Counted from the stretch's first letter, positions 19,321 to 28,393 are shown. The stretch is DNA of 64,000 nt from Nocardioides sp. REDSEA-S33_B3 (GCA_001627335.1 LUPK01000047.1:23155-87154), one strand, 5' to 3'. Numbers and translations: made by a program. The notes: generated from the sequence alone by a model not told the origin.

Positions 19321-19914
19321 TCAGCCCCGCCCCAGCCGCAGCAGGTCGTCCAGGCTCACGCCGCCCCGCTCGGCCTCGAGGTCACCGACCAGCCCGAGGA
19401 GCAGCAGCGCCGTCGTCCAGGCGTCGCCGAAGGCGTGGTGCGCCCGCGCCGCCGGCACGTCGAAGCGCCGCGCGGCCCCCGCCAGCGTCACGTCGGCCCG
19501 CGGGCGACCGGCCCGCTCGTCGAGACGTCGCAGCAGCGCCAGCGTGTCCAGCACCGCGTCCGGTCGCAGCCCCCAGCCCTTCAGCAGCGCGACCTCCAGG
19601 GGCGCGTGGTGCGCCACCAGCACCCGCCCCGCCAGCAGGGCGCCGAGCTCCTCGCGCACCTCCTCCGGCGGCCGTCCGGCGGCCACGACGTCGGGGGTGA
19701 GGCCGTGCACCGCCAGCGCCCCGGCCGGCACCGGGTCGACGTGCCTGACCACGGCGTACCCGCACTCGGCGGCCCGCACCCGACCGTCGCCGATGCCCAC
19801 CCAGCCCACGGACAGCGGCTGCGCGGACCTCGGCTCGGCGCTCGTGGCCTCGAAGTCGAGCACCAGCAGGTCGGCCTCGCGCCAGCCGGTCCCGCGGGCG
19901 GCCCCGATCGCCAC
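19321..19914 (-). CDS. 3'-5' exonuclease, DEDDh family (DnaQ-like)
   Basis: 197 residues. Exo I is DFEAT (Asp, Glu), exo II lies in LVAHHAPLEVALL with the Asp position replaced by Pro-Leu-Glu, and exo IIIe is HHAFGDAWTT with the catalytic His and Asp. This is the DNA polymerase III epsilon-like fold used for proofreading or small-RNA/DNA trimming. It starts (GTG) 1 nt after the upstream DUF294 gene ends, so the two are translationally coupled. This pairing is known in other bacteria, often near acetate metabolism genes, which are absent here. Confidence 0.85.
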   Translation of the reverse strand: MAIGAARGTGWREADLLVLDFEATSAEPRSAQPLSVGWVGIGDGRVRAAECGYAVVRHVDPVPAGALAVHGLTPDVVAAGRPPEEVREELGALLAGRVLVAHHAPLEVALLKGWGLRPDAVLDTLALLRRLDERAGRPRADVTLAGAARRFDVPAARAHHAFGDAWTTALLLLGLVGDLEAERGGVSLDDLLRLGRG

Positions 19915-19915
19915 G

Positions 19916-21709
19916 TCAGCCCAGCATCCCGACGAGGTACGTCGACGCGACGTGCTCCTGCGCCACCCGGACGGCCTTGAAGTACTCCTTCAGCTCCGCG
20001 CGCACCCACGGGTCGAGCGCGACCGGGTCGACGTGGTTGGACAGCGACTCCCCCGCCGCGAACAGCTCGGCGTGCCGCTGCAGCCGGAGCCCCAGGGCCA
20101 GGGTGTAGCCCGCCCGCAGCGTCGCCGACAGGTCGCGCGACATCGCGCCGGTCTCGGCCGCCGCCTCCAGCCGCTCGTCGGTGCCGACCTCCGGGCCGCC
20201 CCGGGCCACGGCCGTCAGCCGCGCCAGGTCGGCGACGGGCAGCAGCGCGCCCCTCTTCAGGTCCAGCTGCCCGCGGTGCTCGCCCCGGTGCTCGACCGCG
20301 AGGCGCCCCAGGAAGCCCAGCGGCGGCCGGTGCGTCGTGGCCACCCGCGCCAGGCGCCCCCGGAACATCGCGTCCCGGACGGTCCTGGCCAGGGTGGGGC
20401 CGAGCAGGTCCGCGGCCGTCACCGAGCCCGTCACGACCCGGGCGTCGAAGACGATCGCGCTCTCCAGCAGGTGGTGCTCGCTGGGTTGGCGCACCAGCCC
20501 GTCGAGCCGAGCGCGCCAGCCCGCCAGGTCGTGGCGCCACAGCGGCTCGGAGGCCATCACGCCGCCGCGGCAGCGCGGGTAGCCGACCTGCTCCAGGGCG
20601 TCGGTGACCCAGGCCGCCACCGCCGCCCAGGCCGTCTCGACCTCGGGACCACCTCCGTCGGGCAGCACGAGCCCGGTGTCCTGGTCGGTCAGCACGGTCT
20701 GCTCACGCCGGGCCTGGCTGCCGAAGCACAGCCACGCGAAGTCCCCCTCCGGCCGCCCGAGCTCGGCGAACGCCAGGTCCAGCAGCCGACGCTGCACCCG
20801 GTCGGTCACCGTCGCCACGACCCGACCGACCTCCCGCGGCCCGGCTCCGTCGCCCAGCATCCGCGCCACCGAGGCCGGCAGCTCGGTCATCGCGGCCGCC
20901 ACCTCCGGGACCGTCGCGGACCGGTCGACCGCCGAGCGCACCGCCAGCGGGCTGCGCGCCTCCAGCGTGTGCAGGTCCGTCGACGTCACCATCCCCACGA
21001 CCCGGCCGCCCTCGACCACCGGCAGGTGGTGCACCCCGGCGGCCAGCATCTCCAGCTGCGCCTCGGCACAGGTCACGTCGGCACCCACCACGAGCGCGGG
21101 GTACGACGCCACCTCGGCCACCACGGTGTCGGCCGGTCGTCCCTCTGCGACCAGCCGGGAGCGCAGGTCGCGGTCGGTGAGGACCCCCGGGCCGTCCCGC
21201 CCGAGCACCAGCACCGAGGAGACCCGCCGCTCGCGCATCAGCCCCGCGGCCTCGCGACAGGTCACCGACGGCTCGACCATCAGCACAGGGCTGCTCATCA
21301 CGGCACGGACCGGGGTCGCGTGCAGCCGGGTGCCCGTGCCCTGGACCGGCGGCCGCCACGCCGGGTCGCGCGCCCCAGACCAGGCCAGGGACCGGGCCCT
21401 GTCGCCGAGCCACGCCACCAGCGCGCTGGTCACCGGCTCGACCCGGGAGTCGGGCCCGACGGCGGCGTACTCCCCCGCGTCGACGACGTCGGTCACGGCG
21501 CCGCCCGCGTCCAAGACCCGCAGCTCGCCGCGCATCACCACCAGCGCGGGACGCACCGGGGGCTCCCCGGTCGCGAGGTAGCCCACCTCGACGTCCCGGG
21601 CGACCTCGTGGAGCCGTGCGCGGTCCACCCCGGCGAAGGCGCGGCAGGCCGCGAGCAGGTCCACGAGGTCGGCGAGCACCTCGGGCGGCATCCGGTCACG
21701 TCGCGGCAC
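19916..21709 (-). CDS. cNMP-binding / CBS / DUF294 nucleotidyltransferase-like signalling protein
   Basis: 597 residues, GTG start at 21709. A cyclic-nucleotide-binding-like domain covers about residues 1-105 (VVMRGELRVLDAGG). Two CBS domains follow at about 130-250 (MSSPVLMVEPSVTCREAAGLM; HLPVVEGGRVVGMVTSTDL). Next is the DUF294 nucleotidyltransferase-like domain (FGSQARREQTVLTDQDTGLVL, with the G-S...D-x-D pattern of the GlnD/pol-beta superfamily) and a helical DUF294 C-terminal domain. Proteins of this build are thought to sense cNMP or adenylates; their target is unknown. Coupled with the downstream exonuclease. Confidence 0.88.
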   Translation of the reverse strand: MPRRDRMPPEVLADLVDLLAACRAFAGVDRARLHEVARDVEVGYLATGEPPVRPALVVMRGELRVLDAGGAVTDVVDAGEYAAVGPDSRVEPVTSALVAWLGDRARSLAWSGARDPAWRPPVQGTGTRLHATPVRAVMSSPVLMVEPSVTCREAAGLMRERRVSSVLVLGRDGPGVLTDRDLRSRLVAEGRPADTVVAEVASYPALVVGADVTCAEAQLEMLAAGVHHLPVVEGGRVVGMVTSTDLHTLEARSPLAVRSAVDRSATVPEVAAAMTELPASVARMLGDGAGPREVGRVVATVTDRVQRRLLDLAFAELGRPEGDFAWLCFGSQARREQTVLTDQDTGLVLPDGGGPEVETAWAAVAAWVTDALEQVGYPRCRGGVMASEPLWRHDLAGWRARLDGLVRQPSEHHLLESAIVFDARVVTGSVTAADLLGPTLARTVRDAMFRGRLARVATTHRPPLGFLGRLAVEHRGEHRGQLDLKRGALLPVADLARLTAVARGGPEVGTDERLEAAAETGAMSRDLSATLRAGYTLALGLRLQRHAELFAAGESLSNHVDPVALDPWVRAELKEYFKAVRVAQEHVASTYLVGMLG

Positions 21710-21775
21710 GGCTCCATCCTGCGACGGGCGGACGCTCCCGGCCAGGGGCCGTAGGTCCCGGACGATGGAGCGGGG

Positions 21776-23470
21776 TCAGCGCACCCGCTGCACCCGTCCC
21801 TCGTCCCAGACCGGCCCGTCGGACTCGTAGACCTCGCCGTCGGCGCCGTAGACCAGGAACCGGTCGAAGCCGCGCGCGAACCACCGATCGTGGGTCACCG
21901 CGAGCACCGTGCCCTCGAAGGCCGCCAGGCCCTCCTCCAGCGCCTCGGCGGACTGCACGTCGAGGTTGTCGGTGGGCTCGTCGAGCAGCAGCAGCGTCGC
22001 GCCGGACAGCTCCAGCAGCAGGATCTGGAAGCGCGCCTGCTGACCACCGGACAGCGACTCGAAGGTCTGCTCCCCCGACGCCGCGAGCTCGTAGCGGTCC
22101 AGCACGCGGGCAGCCTGCTCCCGCCCCATGCCTTGGCGCCCGTCCGGGTGCCCGTCGCCGCGGTGCAGGATCTCCAGAAGCGTCCGGCCGATCAGCTCGG
22201 GGTGGTCGTGGGTCTGCACGAACCAGCCGGGGCGCACCCGCGCGCCCAGCTTGGCCAGGCCGGTGTGCTCGACGGGCTTGATCGGGTTCTCACCGACCGG
22301 TCGGTTGCCGACGTCGGGGTCGCTGCCACCGGCGGCCAGCAGCCGCAGGAAGTGCGACTTGCCCGACCCGTTGGAGCCGAGCACCGCGACGCGCTCGCCG
22401 TACCAGACCTCGAGGTCGAAGGGCCGCATCAGCCCGGTGAGCTCGAGCTGCTCGCAGACCACCGCCCGCTTGCCGGTGCGGCCGCCCTTGAGGCGCATCG
22501 TCACCTGCTGCTCGCGCGGCTGCGCGGTCGGCGGCCCGGCCTCCTCGAACTTCCGCAGCCGGGTCTGCGCCGCCTTGTACGCCGCAGCCATCCCGTCGTT
22601 GAACTCCGCCTTCACCTTCAGCCGCAGCACCAGCGCCTTGAGCTTGGCGTGCTCCTCGTCCCAGCGCCGCCGCAGCTCCTCGAAGCGGGCGAAGCGGTCC
22701 TTCCTGGCCTGGTGGTACGACGCGAAGCCACCGGGATGGGTCCACACCGTGTTCCCGGCGAACCCGAGCTCCACGGTCACGACACGGGTCGCGGTGTTGT
22801 CGAGCAGCTCGCGGTCGTGACTGATCATCAGCACGGTCTTGTCGCTGGCCCGCAGCCGCTGCTCGAGCCAGATCTTGCCGGGGACGTCGAGGTAGTTGTC
22901 GGGCTCGTCGAGCAGCAGCACCTCGTCGGGTCCGCTGAGCAGCGACTCCAGCACCAGCCGCTTCTGCTCGCCGCCGGACAGGGTCGAGAGCGCGCGGTAC
23001 TTCGCCCGCTCGTAGGGCACCCCCAGCGACGCGCTGGTCACGACGTCCCAGGTGACCTCGAGGTCGTAGCCGCCGGCGTCGGCGTACTCGGCCAGCGCCT
23101 CGGCGTACCGCATCTGGGTGGCCTCGTCGTCGCTCTCCATCAGCGCCAGCTCGAGCCGGTCCACCTCGTCGGCGGCGGCGCGCACCCGCGGCGGCGCGAC
23201 GCTGCGCAGCAGGTCGGCGACGGTCGGGTCCTCGCCGAGCCCGGCCTTCACGTCCTGGCGCATGACGCCGAGACCGCCGCTGCGGGTCACGACGCCCGCG
23301 TGCGGCACGAGGTCGCCGGTCACGATGCGCAGCAGGGTGGTCTTGCCGGCACCGTTGGCGCCGACCAGCGCGACCTTGGCGCCCTCGCCGACGCGGAACG
23401 ACACCTCGTCGAGCAGCACCCTCCCGTCGGGCAGCTCGTACCTCACCCCGGCGACGTCCACGTGTCCCAC
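21776..23470 (-). CDS. ABC-F family ATP-binding protein
   Basis: Soluble twin-ATPase protein of the ribosome-associated ABC-F family (translation factors and antibiotic-resistance proteins); no membrane domain and no permease gene beside it. 564 residues. First cassette: GANGAGKTT, LSGGEQKRLVL, LLLDEPDNYLD. Second cassette: GSNGSGKS, LSGGQQARFQI, LLLDEPTDNLD. The charged interdomain linker at about 250-330 (RFEELRRRWDEEH, then MAAAYKAAQTRLRKFE) is the P-site-tRNA-interaction motif region. The GTG at 23470 follows a GAGAAT-like box by 8 nt. Whether it is housekeeping or resistance-type cannot be told. Confidence 0.9.
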   Translation of the reverse strand: MGHVDVAGVRYELPDGRVLLDEVSFRVGEGAKVALVGANGAGKTTLLRIVTGDLVPHAGVVTRSGGLGVMRQDVKAGLGEDPTVADLLRSVAPPRVRAAADEVDRLELALMESDDEATQMRYAEALAEYADAGGYDLEVTWDVVTSASLGVPYERAKYRALSTLSGGEQKRLVLESLLSGPDEVLLLDEPDNYLDVPGKIWLEQRLRASDKTVLMISHDRELLDNTATRVVTVELGFAGNTVWTHPGGFASYHQARKDRFARFEELRRRWDEEHAKLKALVLRLKVKAEFNDGMAAAYKAAQTRLRKFEEAGPPTAQPREQQVTMRLKGGRTGKRAVVCEQLELTGLMRPFDLEVWYGERVAVLGSNGSGKSHFLRLLAAGGSDPDVGNRPVGENPIKPVEHTGLAKLGARVRPGWFVQTHDHPELIGRTLLEILHRGDGHPDGRQGMGREQAARVLDRYELAASGEQTFESLSGGQQARFQILLLELSGATLLLLDEPTDNLDVQSAEALEEGLAAFEGTVLAVTHDRWFARGFDRFLVYGADGEVYESDGPVWDEGRVQRVR

Positions 23471-23565
23471 GTCCGAGGATTCTCCGCGATGACCCCGTCC
23501 CGGGTCACCTCGATATCGCCACCCGGGGTGGCGCGGGGCTTGGTGACCTGCGCCATAGTGAGCCC

Positions 23566-24714
23566 ATGCAGCTCGCCCTGTCGCCCGAGGACCAGGCCTT
23601 CCGCGAGGAGATGCGGACCTTCTTCACCACCGTGGTGCCGGAGGAGATCCGCACCAAGGTGCTGGAGGGTCGGGAGCTCTCCAAGGAGGAGATCGCCGGG
23701 AGCATGAAGCTCCTCGACGACCACGACCTCGCCGTGCCGCACTGGCCCGAGGAGTGGGGCGGACGCGGGTGGAGCGACCTGCAGCGCCACCTCTACCTGG
23801 AGGAGATGCAGGCGGCCGGCTGCCCGGTCCCGCTGGCGTTCAACGCCTCCATGATCGGGCCGGTGCTCGCGCAGTTCGCCAGCCAGGAGATGAAGGAGCG
23901 CTTCCTCCCGAAGACGAAGAGCTGCGAGATCTGGTGGTCCCAGGGCTTCTCCGAGCCCGACGCCGGCTCCGACCTGGCCAGCCTGCGCACCAGCGCGGTC
24001 AAGGACGGCGACGACTGGGTCGTCAACGGCCAGAAGACCTGGACGACGCTGGGCCAGCACGGCGACTGGATCTTCACCCTCGTGCGCACCGACCCCGAGG
24101 TGAAGAAGCAGGCCGGCATCTCGATGCTGCTCATCGACATGACGAGCCCCGGCCTCACCGTCCGCCCGATCGAGCTGATCGACGGCGGCCACGAGGTCAA
24201 CGAGGTGTGGTTCGAGGACGTCCGGGTCCCGGGCGAGAACCTCGTCGGCGAGCCCGGCCAGGGCTGGACGATGGCCAAGTTCCTCCTCGGCAACGAGCGC
24301 GTCGGCGTGGCCCCGGTGGGGGCCACCAAGGCCGCCCTGGCCCGCGCCAAGCGCCTCGCGCCGGAGCGCCTCGAGGAACCGCTCGTGGCCGCCCGGGTCG
24401 CCGAGCTGGAGAACGAGCTGCTCGCCCTCGAGCTCACCGCCCTGCGCGTGGTCGCCCACTCCGCCGACGGCGAGCCGCACCCGGCCTCGAGCGTGCTCAA
24501 GCTCAAGGGCACCGAGCTGCAGCAGGCCGTGACCGAGCTGCTCGTCGACCTCGCTGGTCCGGCCAGCCTGGCCAGCGGCACCGACGAGGGCGCCCTGCCC
24601 GACTGGGTGCACCGCACGGTGCCGACCTACCTCAACTACCGCAAGGCCTCGATCTACGGCGGCTCCAACGAGGTGCAGCGCCAGATCATCGCCCGCACGA
24701 TCCTCGGACTCTGA
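23566..24714 (+). CDS. Acyl-CoA dehydrogenase, subunit 1 of a FadE pair
   Basis: FAD-dependent alpha,beta-dehydrogenation of an acyl-CoA. 382 residues with the usual helical-beta-helical layout: WSQGFSEPDAGSDLASL (FAD/substrate region), KTWTTLGQHGDW, and C-terminal YGGSNEVQRQIIARTIL. The position of the MCAD catalytic Glu is Gly here, as in many actinobacterial FadE proteins. It is followed 14 nt later by a second, divergent FadE, the arrangement of alpha2beta2 FadE enzymes known from mycobacterial steroid side-chain degradation. The substrate is not identifiable from sequence. Confidence 0.92.
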   Translation: MQLALSPEDQAFREEMRTFFTTVVPEEIRTKVLEGRELSKEEIAGSMKLLDDHDLAVPHWPEEWGGRGWSDLQRHLYLEEMQAAGCPVPLAFNASMIGPVLAQFASQEMKERFLPKTKSCEIWWSQGFSEPDAGSDLASLRTSAVKDGDDWVVNGQKTWTTLGQHGDWIFTLVRTDPEVKKQAGISMLLIDMTSPGLTVRPIELIDGGHEVNEVWFEDVRVPGENLVGEPGQGWTMAKFLLGNERVGVAPVGATKAALARAKRLAPERLEEPLVAARVAELENELLALELTALRVVAHSADGEPHPASSVLKLKGTELQQAVTELLVDLAGPASLASGTDEGALPDWVHRTVPTYLNYRKASIYGGSNEVQRQIIARTILGL

Positions 24715-24728
24715 GAGGCAGACCGGAC

Positions 24729-25889
24729 ATGGACTTCACCTACGACGACGAGCAGGACGCCCTGCGCGACGCGGTCCGCGGGCTGCTCGGCAAGGCCTAC
24801 TCCGACTTCGAGCAGCGACGCCAGACCTGCAAGGCTGACCCCGGCTTCAGCGAGCAGGTCTGGTCGCAGATGGCCGAGATGGGCCTGCTGGGCCTGCCGT
24901 TCTCCGAGGAGGACGGCGGGGTCGGTGCCGGTCCGGTCGAGATCGCCATCGTGTGCCAGGAGATCGGCCGCGTCATCGCCCCCGAGCCCTACCTCCACGC
25001 GGTGGTCCTCGCCGGCGGCCTGGTCCAGGCCTGCGGCACCCCCGACCAGCGTCAGGACGTGCTCGGCGCGCTCGCCTCGGGCGAGCGGCTGCTCGCCTTC
25101 GCCCACGACGAGCCGGGCTCACGCTGGGCGCCCACCGCGAGCGCGGTGACCGCCGCGCAGGACGGCGCTGATCCCGACAGTGGTGGCTGGACCCTCACCG
25201 GCACCAAGGAGCCGGTCGTCCAGGGCGCCCGCGCCGACCAGCTCGTGGTCAGCGCCGCGCTGCCCGACGGCGGCACCGGGTTGTTCCTCGTCGACGCCGA
25301 GGCCGCCGAGCGCACCGGCTACCCGACGTACGACGGTGGGCGCGCCGCCCAGGTGACCTTCGACGGCACCCCGGCGACCCCGCTCGGCGAGCCGGGCCGC
25401 GACCTGGCCGGCAGCATCGCGACGGTGCTGGACATCGCCCGGATCATGGCCGCCAACACCGCGGTCGGTGCCATGGAGACCGCGTTGCGCACGACCTGCG
25501 GCTACCTCACCAGCCGCAAGCAGTTCGGCGTCACGCTCAACACCTTCCAGGCGCTGACCTTCCGTGCGGCCGACATGTACGTCTCCCTGGAGCTGGCCAC
25601 CAGCGTCGTGTCGTGGGCGACCATGGTGCTGCAGACCGGCGACCCCGCCCGGGTCCGCGACGCCGCTGCCCGCGCCGGGCTGCAGGCCAGCCGCGCCGGT
25701 CGCCACGTCGGCCAGGAGGCCATCCAGCTGCACGGCGGCATCGGCATGACCGCGGAGTACTCCGTCGGCTCCTACACCGCTGTCCTCACCGCCCTCGACC
25801 ACCTGCTCGGCGACGGCGACCACCACCTCGCCGACCTCGCCGCGACCGTCGCCGGCCACGGAGCCATCGACCCGCTCGCGGTCGGCTGA
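24729..25889 (+). CDS. Acyl-CoA dehydrogenase, subunit 2 of a FadE pair
   Basis: 386 residues from the ATG at 24729. It is only distantly like its neighbour: MDFTYDDEQDALRDAVRGLL at the N-terminus, TGTKEPVVQGARADQLVVSA in the beta domain, and AIQLHGGIGMTAEYSVG in the C-terminal domain. The HGGIGMTAE motif marks the partner subunit type in heterotetrameric FadE enzymes. It probably forms one complex with the product of 23566-24714. The esterase gene follows after 23 nt in the same operon. Confidence 0.9.
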   Translation: MDFTYDDEQDALRDAVRGLLGKAYSDFEQRRQTCKADPGFSEQVWSQMAEMGLLGLPFSEEDGGVGAGPVEIAIVCQEIGRVIAPEPYLHAVVLAGGLVQACGTPDQRQDVLGALASGERLLAFAHDEPGSRWAPTASAVTAAQDGADPDSGGWTLTGTKEPVVQGARADQLVVSAALPDGGTGLFLVDAEAAERTGYPTYDGGRAAQVTFDGTPATPLGEPGRDLAGSIATVLDIARIMAANTAVGAMETALRTTCGYLTSRKQFGVTLNTFQALTFRAADMYVSLELATSVVSWATMVLQTGDPARVRDAAARAGLQASRAGRHVGQEAIQLHGGIGMTAEYSVGSYTAVLTALDHLLGDGDHHLADLAATVAGHGAIDPLAVG

Positions 25890-25912
25890 GACCGGGCGAG
25901 GAGCACCCTGCG

Positions 25913-26863
25913 ATGACCGACCTGCACCCCGAGCTCGACCCCGCCACCGGTGCGCTGCTGCAGTTCCTGGCCGCGGCCGGCACACCCCCGATGTCGCAGC
26001 AGACTCCCGAGCAGGCCCGTGCCGGGTTCCGCACGCTCGCCGTGGACCTGCGCGACGACTCGCTGCTGCCCCCGATGGCCGAGGTCACCGACACCGAGGT
26101 GCCGGGCGCGGCCGGGCCCCGCCCCGCTCGGGTCTACCGGCCGCACGCCGAGGGCCCGCTGCCGACCGTGCTGTTCCTGCACGGCGGTGGCTTCGTGATC
26201 GGCGACCTCGACACCCACGACCTGGCCTGCCGCACCATCGCCGATCACAGTCGCGCGGTGGTGGTCTCCCTCGACTACCGCCTCGCGCCGGAGCACCCGT
26301 TCCCGGCGGCGGTCGAGGACACCCTGGTCGCCGCCGACTGGATGGTCGAGCACACCGCCGAGCTCGGCGGCGACCACCGCACCGCCGTGGCCGGCGACTC
26401 CGCCGGCGGCAACCTCGCCGCCGTCACCGCCCAGCACCTGCGCGACCAGGGGTACGACCTCACCGCCCAGCTGCTGATCTACCCCGTCACCGAGATGGGT
26501 GCCGACACCGCCTCCTTCCGCGACAACGCCGAGGGCTACTTCCTCGACGCCGAGACGATGCTCTGGTTCGGCGCCCAGTACGCCGGTCCCGCCGGCGTGG
26601 ACCCGAGCGACCCGCGTCTGTCCCCGCGCCTCGGCGACCTGGCCGGGCTCGCTCCCGCGGTGGTGGTCACGGCCCAGTTCGACCCGCTGCGCGACGACGG
26701 CGACGGCTACGCGAGAGCCCTCGCGGACGCCGGCGTCCGGGTCGAGCACCGGCGGTTCGCGGGCCTGATCCACGGCTTCGTCGACATGGGGCGCCATTCC
26801 CCAGCGGCCGACGCGGCGGTCCTGGAGACCTGCCGGCTCTTCGGGGAGCTCCTCCACCGCTGA
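25913..26863 (+). CDS. Alpha/beta hydrolase, hormone-sensitive-lipase family esterase
   Basis: 316 residues from the ATG at 25913, with GAGGAG 10 nt upstream. The oxyanion motif is HGGGFVIGD, the nucleophile Ser is in GDSAGGNLAA, Asp is in AQFDPLRDDG and His is in GLIHGFVDMG: the full HSL triad. Such enzymes hydrolyse short-chain esters or lactones. As the last gene of the FadE operon it may release or trim an acyl ester substrate or lactone intermediate. A hairpin follows at 26918. Confidence 0.9.
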   Translation: MTDLHPELDPATGALLQFLAAAGTPPMSQQTPEQARAGFRTLAVDLRDDSLLPPMAEVTDTEVPGAAGPRPARVYRPHAEGPLPTVLFLHGGGFVIGDLDTHDLACRTIADHSRAVVVSLDYRLAPEHPFPAAVEDTLVAADWMVEHTAELGGDHRTAVAGDSAGGNLAAVTAQHLRDQGYDLTAQLLIYPVTEMGADTASFRDNAEGYFLDAETMLWFGAQYAGPAGVDPSDPRLSPRLGDLAGLAPAVVVTAQFDPLRDDGDGYARALADAGVRVEHRRFAGLIHGFVDMGRHSPAADAAVLETCRLFGELLHR

Positions 26864-26917
26864 CCCGCAGGCGGACGGACCAGCCACGCGGGAACGGGCG
26901 CCCCGGCCGGGAGTGAG

Positions 26918-26940
26918 CGGGTGTGAGATAGGCACACCCG
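26918..26940 (+). terminator. Hairpin after the FadE-FadE-esterase operon
   Basis: 8-bp perfect stem (26918-26925 with 26933-26940), 7-nt loop, 55 nt after the esterase stop codon. Confidence 0.45.
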
Positions 26941-26985
26941 GTCCCCGGGCCGTGACCGCACGGGTAAGGCCTCGTTGCGCCTGAC

Positions 26986-27551
26986 GTGACCCTCCGAGCC
27001 ACGTTGCTGACCTCCGGCCTCGTGGGTGGCCTCGCCTCCGCCGCCCTGGCCGTCCCCCGGCGGTGACCGCCGCCGGGGCCGACGAGCGAGCGGGCCTCGC
27101 CCCGCAGCAGACCGTCGGCGGCCTCCCCGAGATCCACCGCCACCTCGGCGAGCCCGGCGAGGTGATCGCCCGCAGCGCCACGATGCGCAGCGCCGACGCG
27201 GCCCGCGACGCCCGCGGGTTCGGCACCGGGTGGTCCGACGGGCCGCTGCCGATGCCCGCGTCCTACCCGGTCCAGCCCGAGCTGACGACGTGCCCCGACG
27301 AGCCCGACGCACGGCGACTCCTACGAGTACGACCTCTTCCTCCCGGGCCGCGGCGTACGACGTCGAGCTGGTGAGCCCGGCCCCGGCGCAGGTCGCCGCG
27401 CTGGACGACCCCGCCACCCGTGGCCTCGACGACCTGGTCGGCCGTGACGCTGCGCCTGTCGTCGGGGCGGGTCGAGGTGCAGGTCCTCTTCCGCGGAGAC
27501 GACCTGCGCGCGCCGAGCCGCAGCGGCACGAAGCGCGTCACCGTGGGCTGA
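26986..27551 (+). pseudogene. Remnant of a secreted protein gene with several frameshifts
   Basis: Starting at the GTG at 26986 the frame gives a good signal peptide (TLRATLLTSGLVGGLASAALAVP) and stops at 27064-27066. Protein-like text continues in a second frame from 27063 (TAAGADERAGLAPQQTVGGLPEIHRH to VQPELTTCP). It then jumps frame near 27310 (HGDSYEYDLFLP), again near 27344 (AYDVELVSPAPAQVAALDD), and ends in another frame near 27430 (AVTLRLSSGRVEVQVLFRGDD to a TGA at 27549-27551). Three or four frame changes within 570 bp make a decayed gene likely, though sequencing error cannot be excluded. The original family is not recognised. Confidence 0.6.
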
Positions 27552-27590
27552 GTCACGGCGTCGACCGGTCGCGGCTGGTTGGATGGCGGG

Positions 27591-28274
27591 ATGCACGACT
27601 GGAACGCGCTGCTCACCGCCGCCACCGGCCGCGTCGCCCGGCTCATCGACGAGGTCGACCTGACCGCGTCGGTGCCCGCGTGCCCGGAGTGGTGCGTCGC
27701 CGACCTGGTCGAGCACCTGGGCAGCGTCCACCAGTGGGCGCGTCACGCCGTCCTCGAGGGCACCCCGGAGGGCCGGCCCGAGGACGCGCCGGCGGACCTG
27801 AGCGAGCTCGCCGCCTGGTACGCCGGGCACGCCGGTGACCTGGTCGAGACCCTCGCCACCACCGACCCCGCCGCGCCGGCATGGACCTTCGGACGCGGTG
27901 TCGGCACCGCGGGCTGGTGGGCCCGACGCCAGACCCACGAGGTGTCGATCCACACCTACGACCTGCTCTCGGCCGCCGGTCGTGAGGAGGAGTGGCAGCC
28001 CGACCCCGTGCTCGCCTGGGACGGGGTCCGCGAGGTCCAGGACACCTTCTACCTGCGCCAGGTGAAGATGGCTCGCACCGAGCCGCTGGCCGGCACCCTG
28101 GTCCTCGAGGCCACCGACGTCCCCGGCGGAGCCGACCCGGTGCGCATCGGCGACGGCGAGCCCCACGTCCACCTGCGCGGCACCGCCCGCGAGCTCCTGC
28201 TGCTCCTGTGGCACCGCGCCACCACCGACGACCCCGCCGCCGCCCCCCTCCTCGCCGAGGCCATCACCCCCTGA
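27591..28274 (+). CDS. Maleylpyruvate isomerase family mycothiol-dependent enzyme
   Basis: 227 residues from the ATG at 27591. N-terminal DinB-like four-helix domain with WNALLTAATGRVARLIDEVD, PACPEWCVADLVEHLGSVHQWARH (metal His) and ARRQTHEVSIHTYDLL (metal Glu/His), the three-ligand zinc site of mycothiol maleylpyruvate isomerase. The C-terminal 80 residues are the small MDMPI_C domain ending in LLLLLWHR. In most actinomycetes such paralogues are thiol-S-transferase-like enzymes of unknown substrate rather than true maleylpyruvate isomerases. The 22-bp repeat array follows 8 bp after the stop. Confidence 0.85.
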   Translation: MHDWNALLTAATGRVARLIDEVDLTASVPACPEWCVADLVEHLGSVHQWARHAVLEGTPEGRPEDAPADLSELAAWYAGHAGDLVETLATTDPAAPAWTFGRGVGTAGWWARRQTHEVSIHTYDLLSAAGREEEWQPDPVLAWDGVREVQDTFYLRQVKMARTEPLAGTLVLEATDVPGGADPVRIGDGEPHVHLRGTARELLLLLWHRATTDDPAAAPLLAEAITP

Positions 28275-28282
28275 CCCCCACC

Positions 28283-28393
28283 GCCGAGAGGTCGCTCACG
28301 CACGGCCGAACCGTCACTCGCGCACGGCCGAACCGTCACTCACGCACGGCCGAGAGGTCGCTCACGCACGGCCGAACCGTCCGCCCGCGCACG
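28283..28393. repeat. Five tandem 22-bp units of an interspersed repeat
   Basis: Units at 28283-28304, 28305-28326, 28327-28348, 28349-28370 and 28371-28393 (last 23 bp) have the form gccga(ga/ac)(g/c)gtc(g/a)ctc(a/g)cgcacg. Two sequence types alternate irregularly. The same unit, inverted, occurs at 63832-63867. Units are contiguous with no unique spacers. It lies between two convergent genes, close to both stops. Confidence 0.85.

Noticed and set aside
18287..21754. 1155-codon plus-strand open frame
   Set aside because: Antisense to the GNAT, exonuclease and DUF294 genes, all of which have clear family motifs.
23471..23565. Promoter pair between the ABC-F gene and FadE operon
   Set aside because: CATAGT and GAGAAT-like boxes sit 6-8 nt from the starts, but without -35 support and in a GC-rich dyad; too weak to list as features.
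28283..28393. Possible CRISPR array
   Set aside because: The 22-bp units are directly contiguous with no unique spacers, and no cas gene is present.
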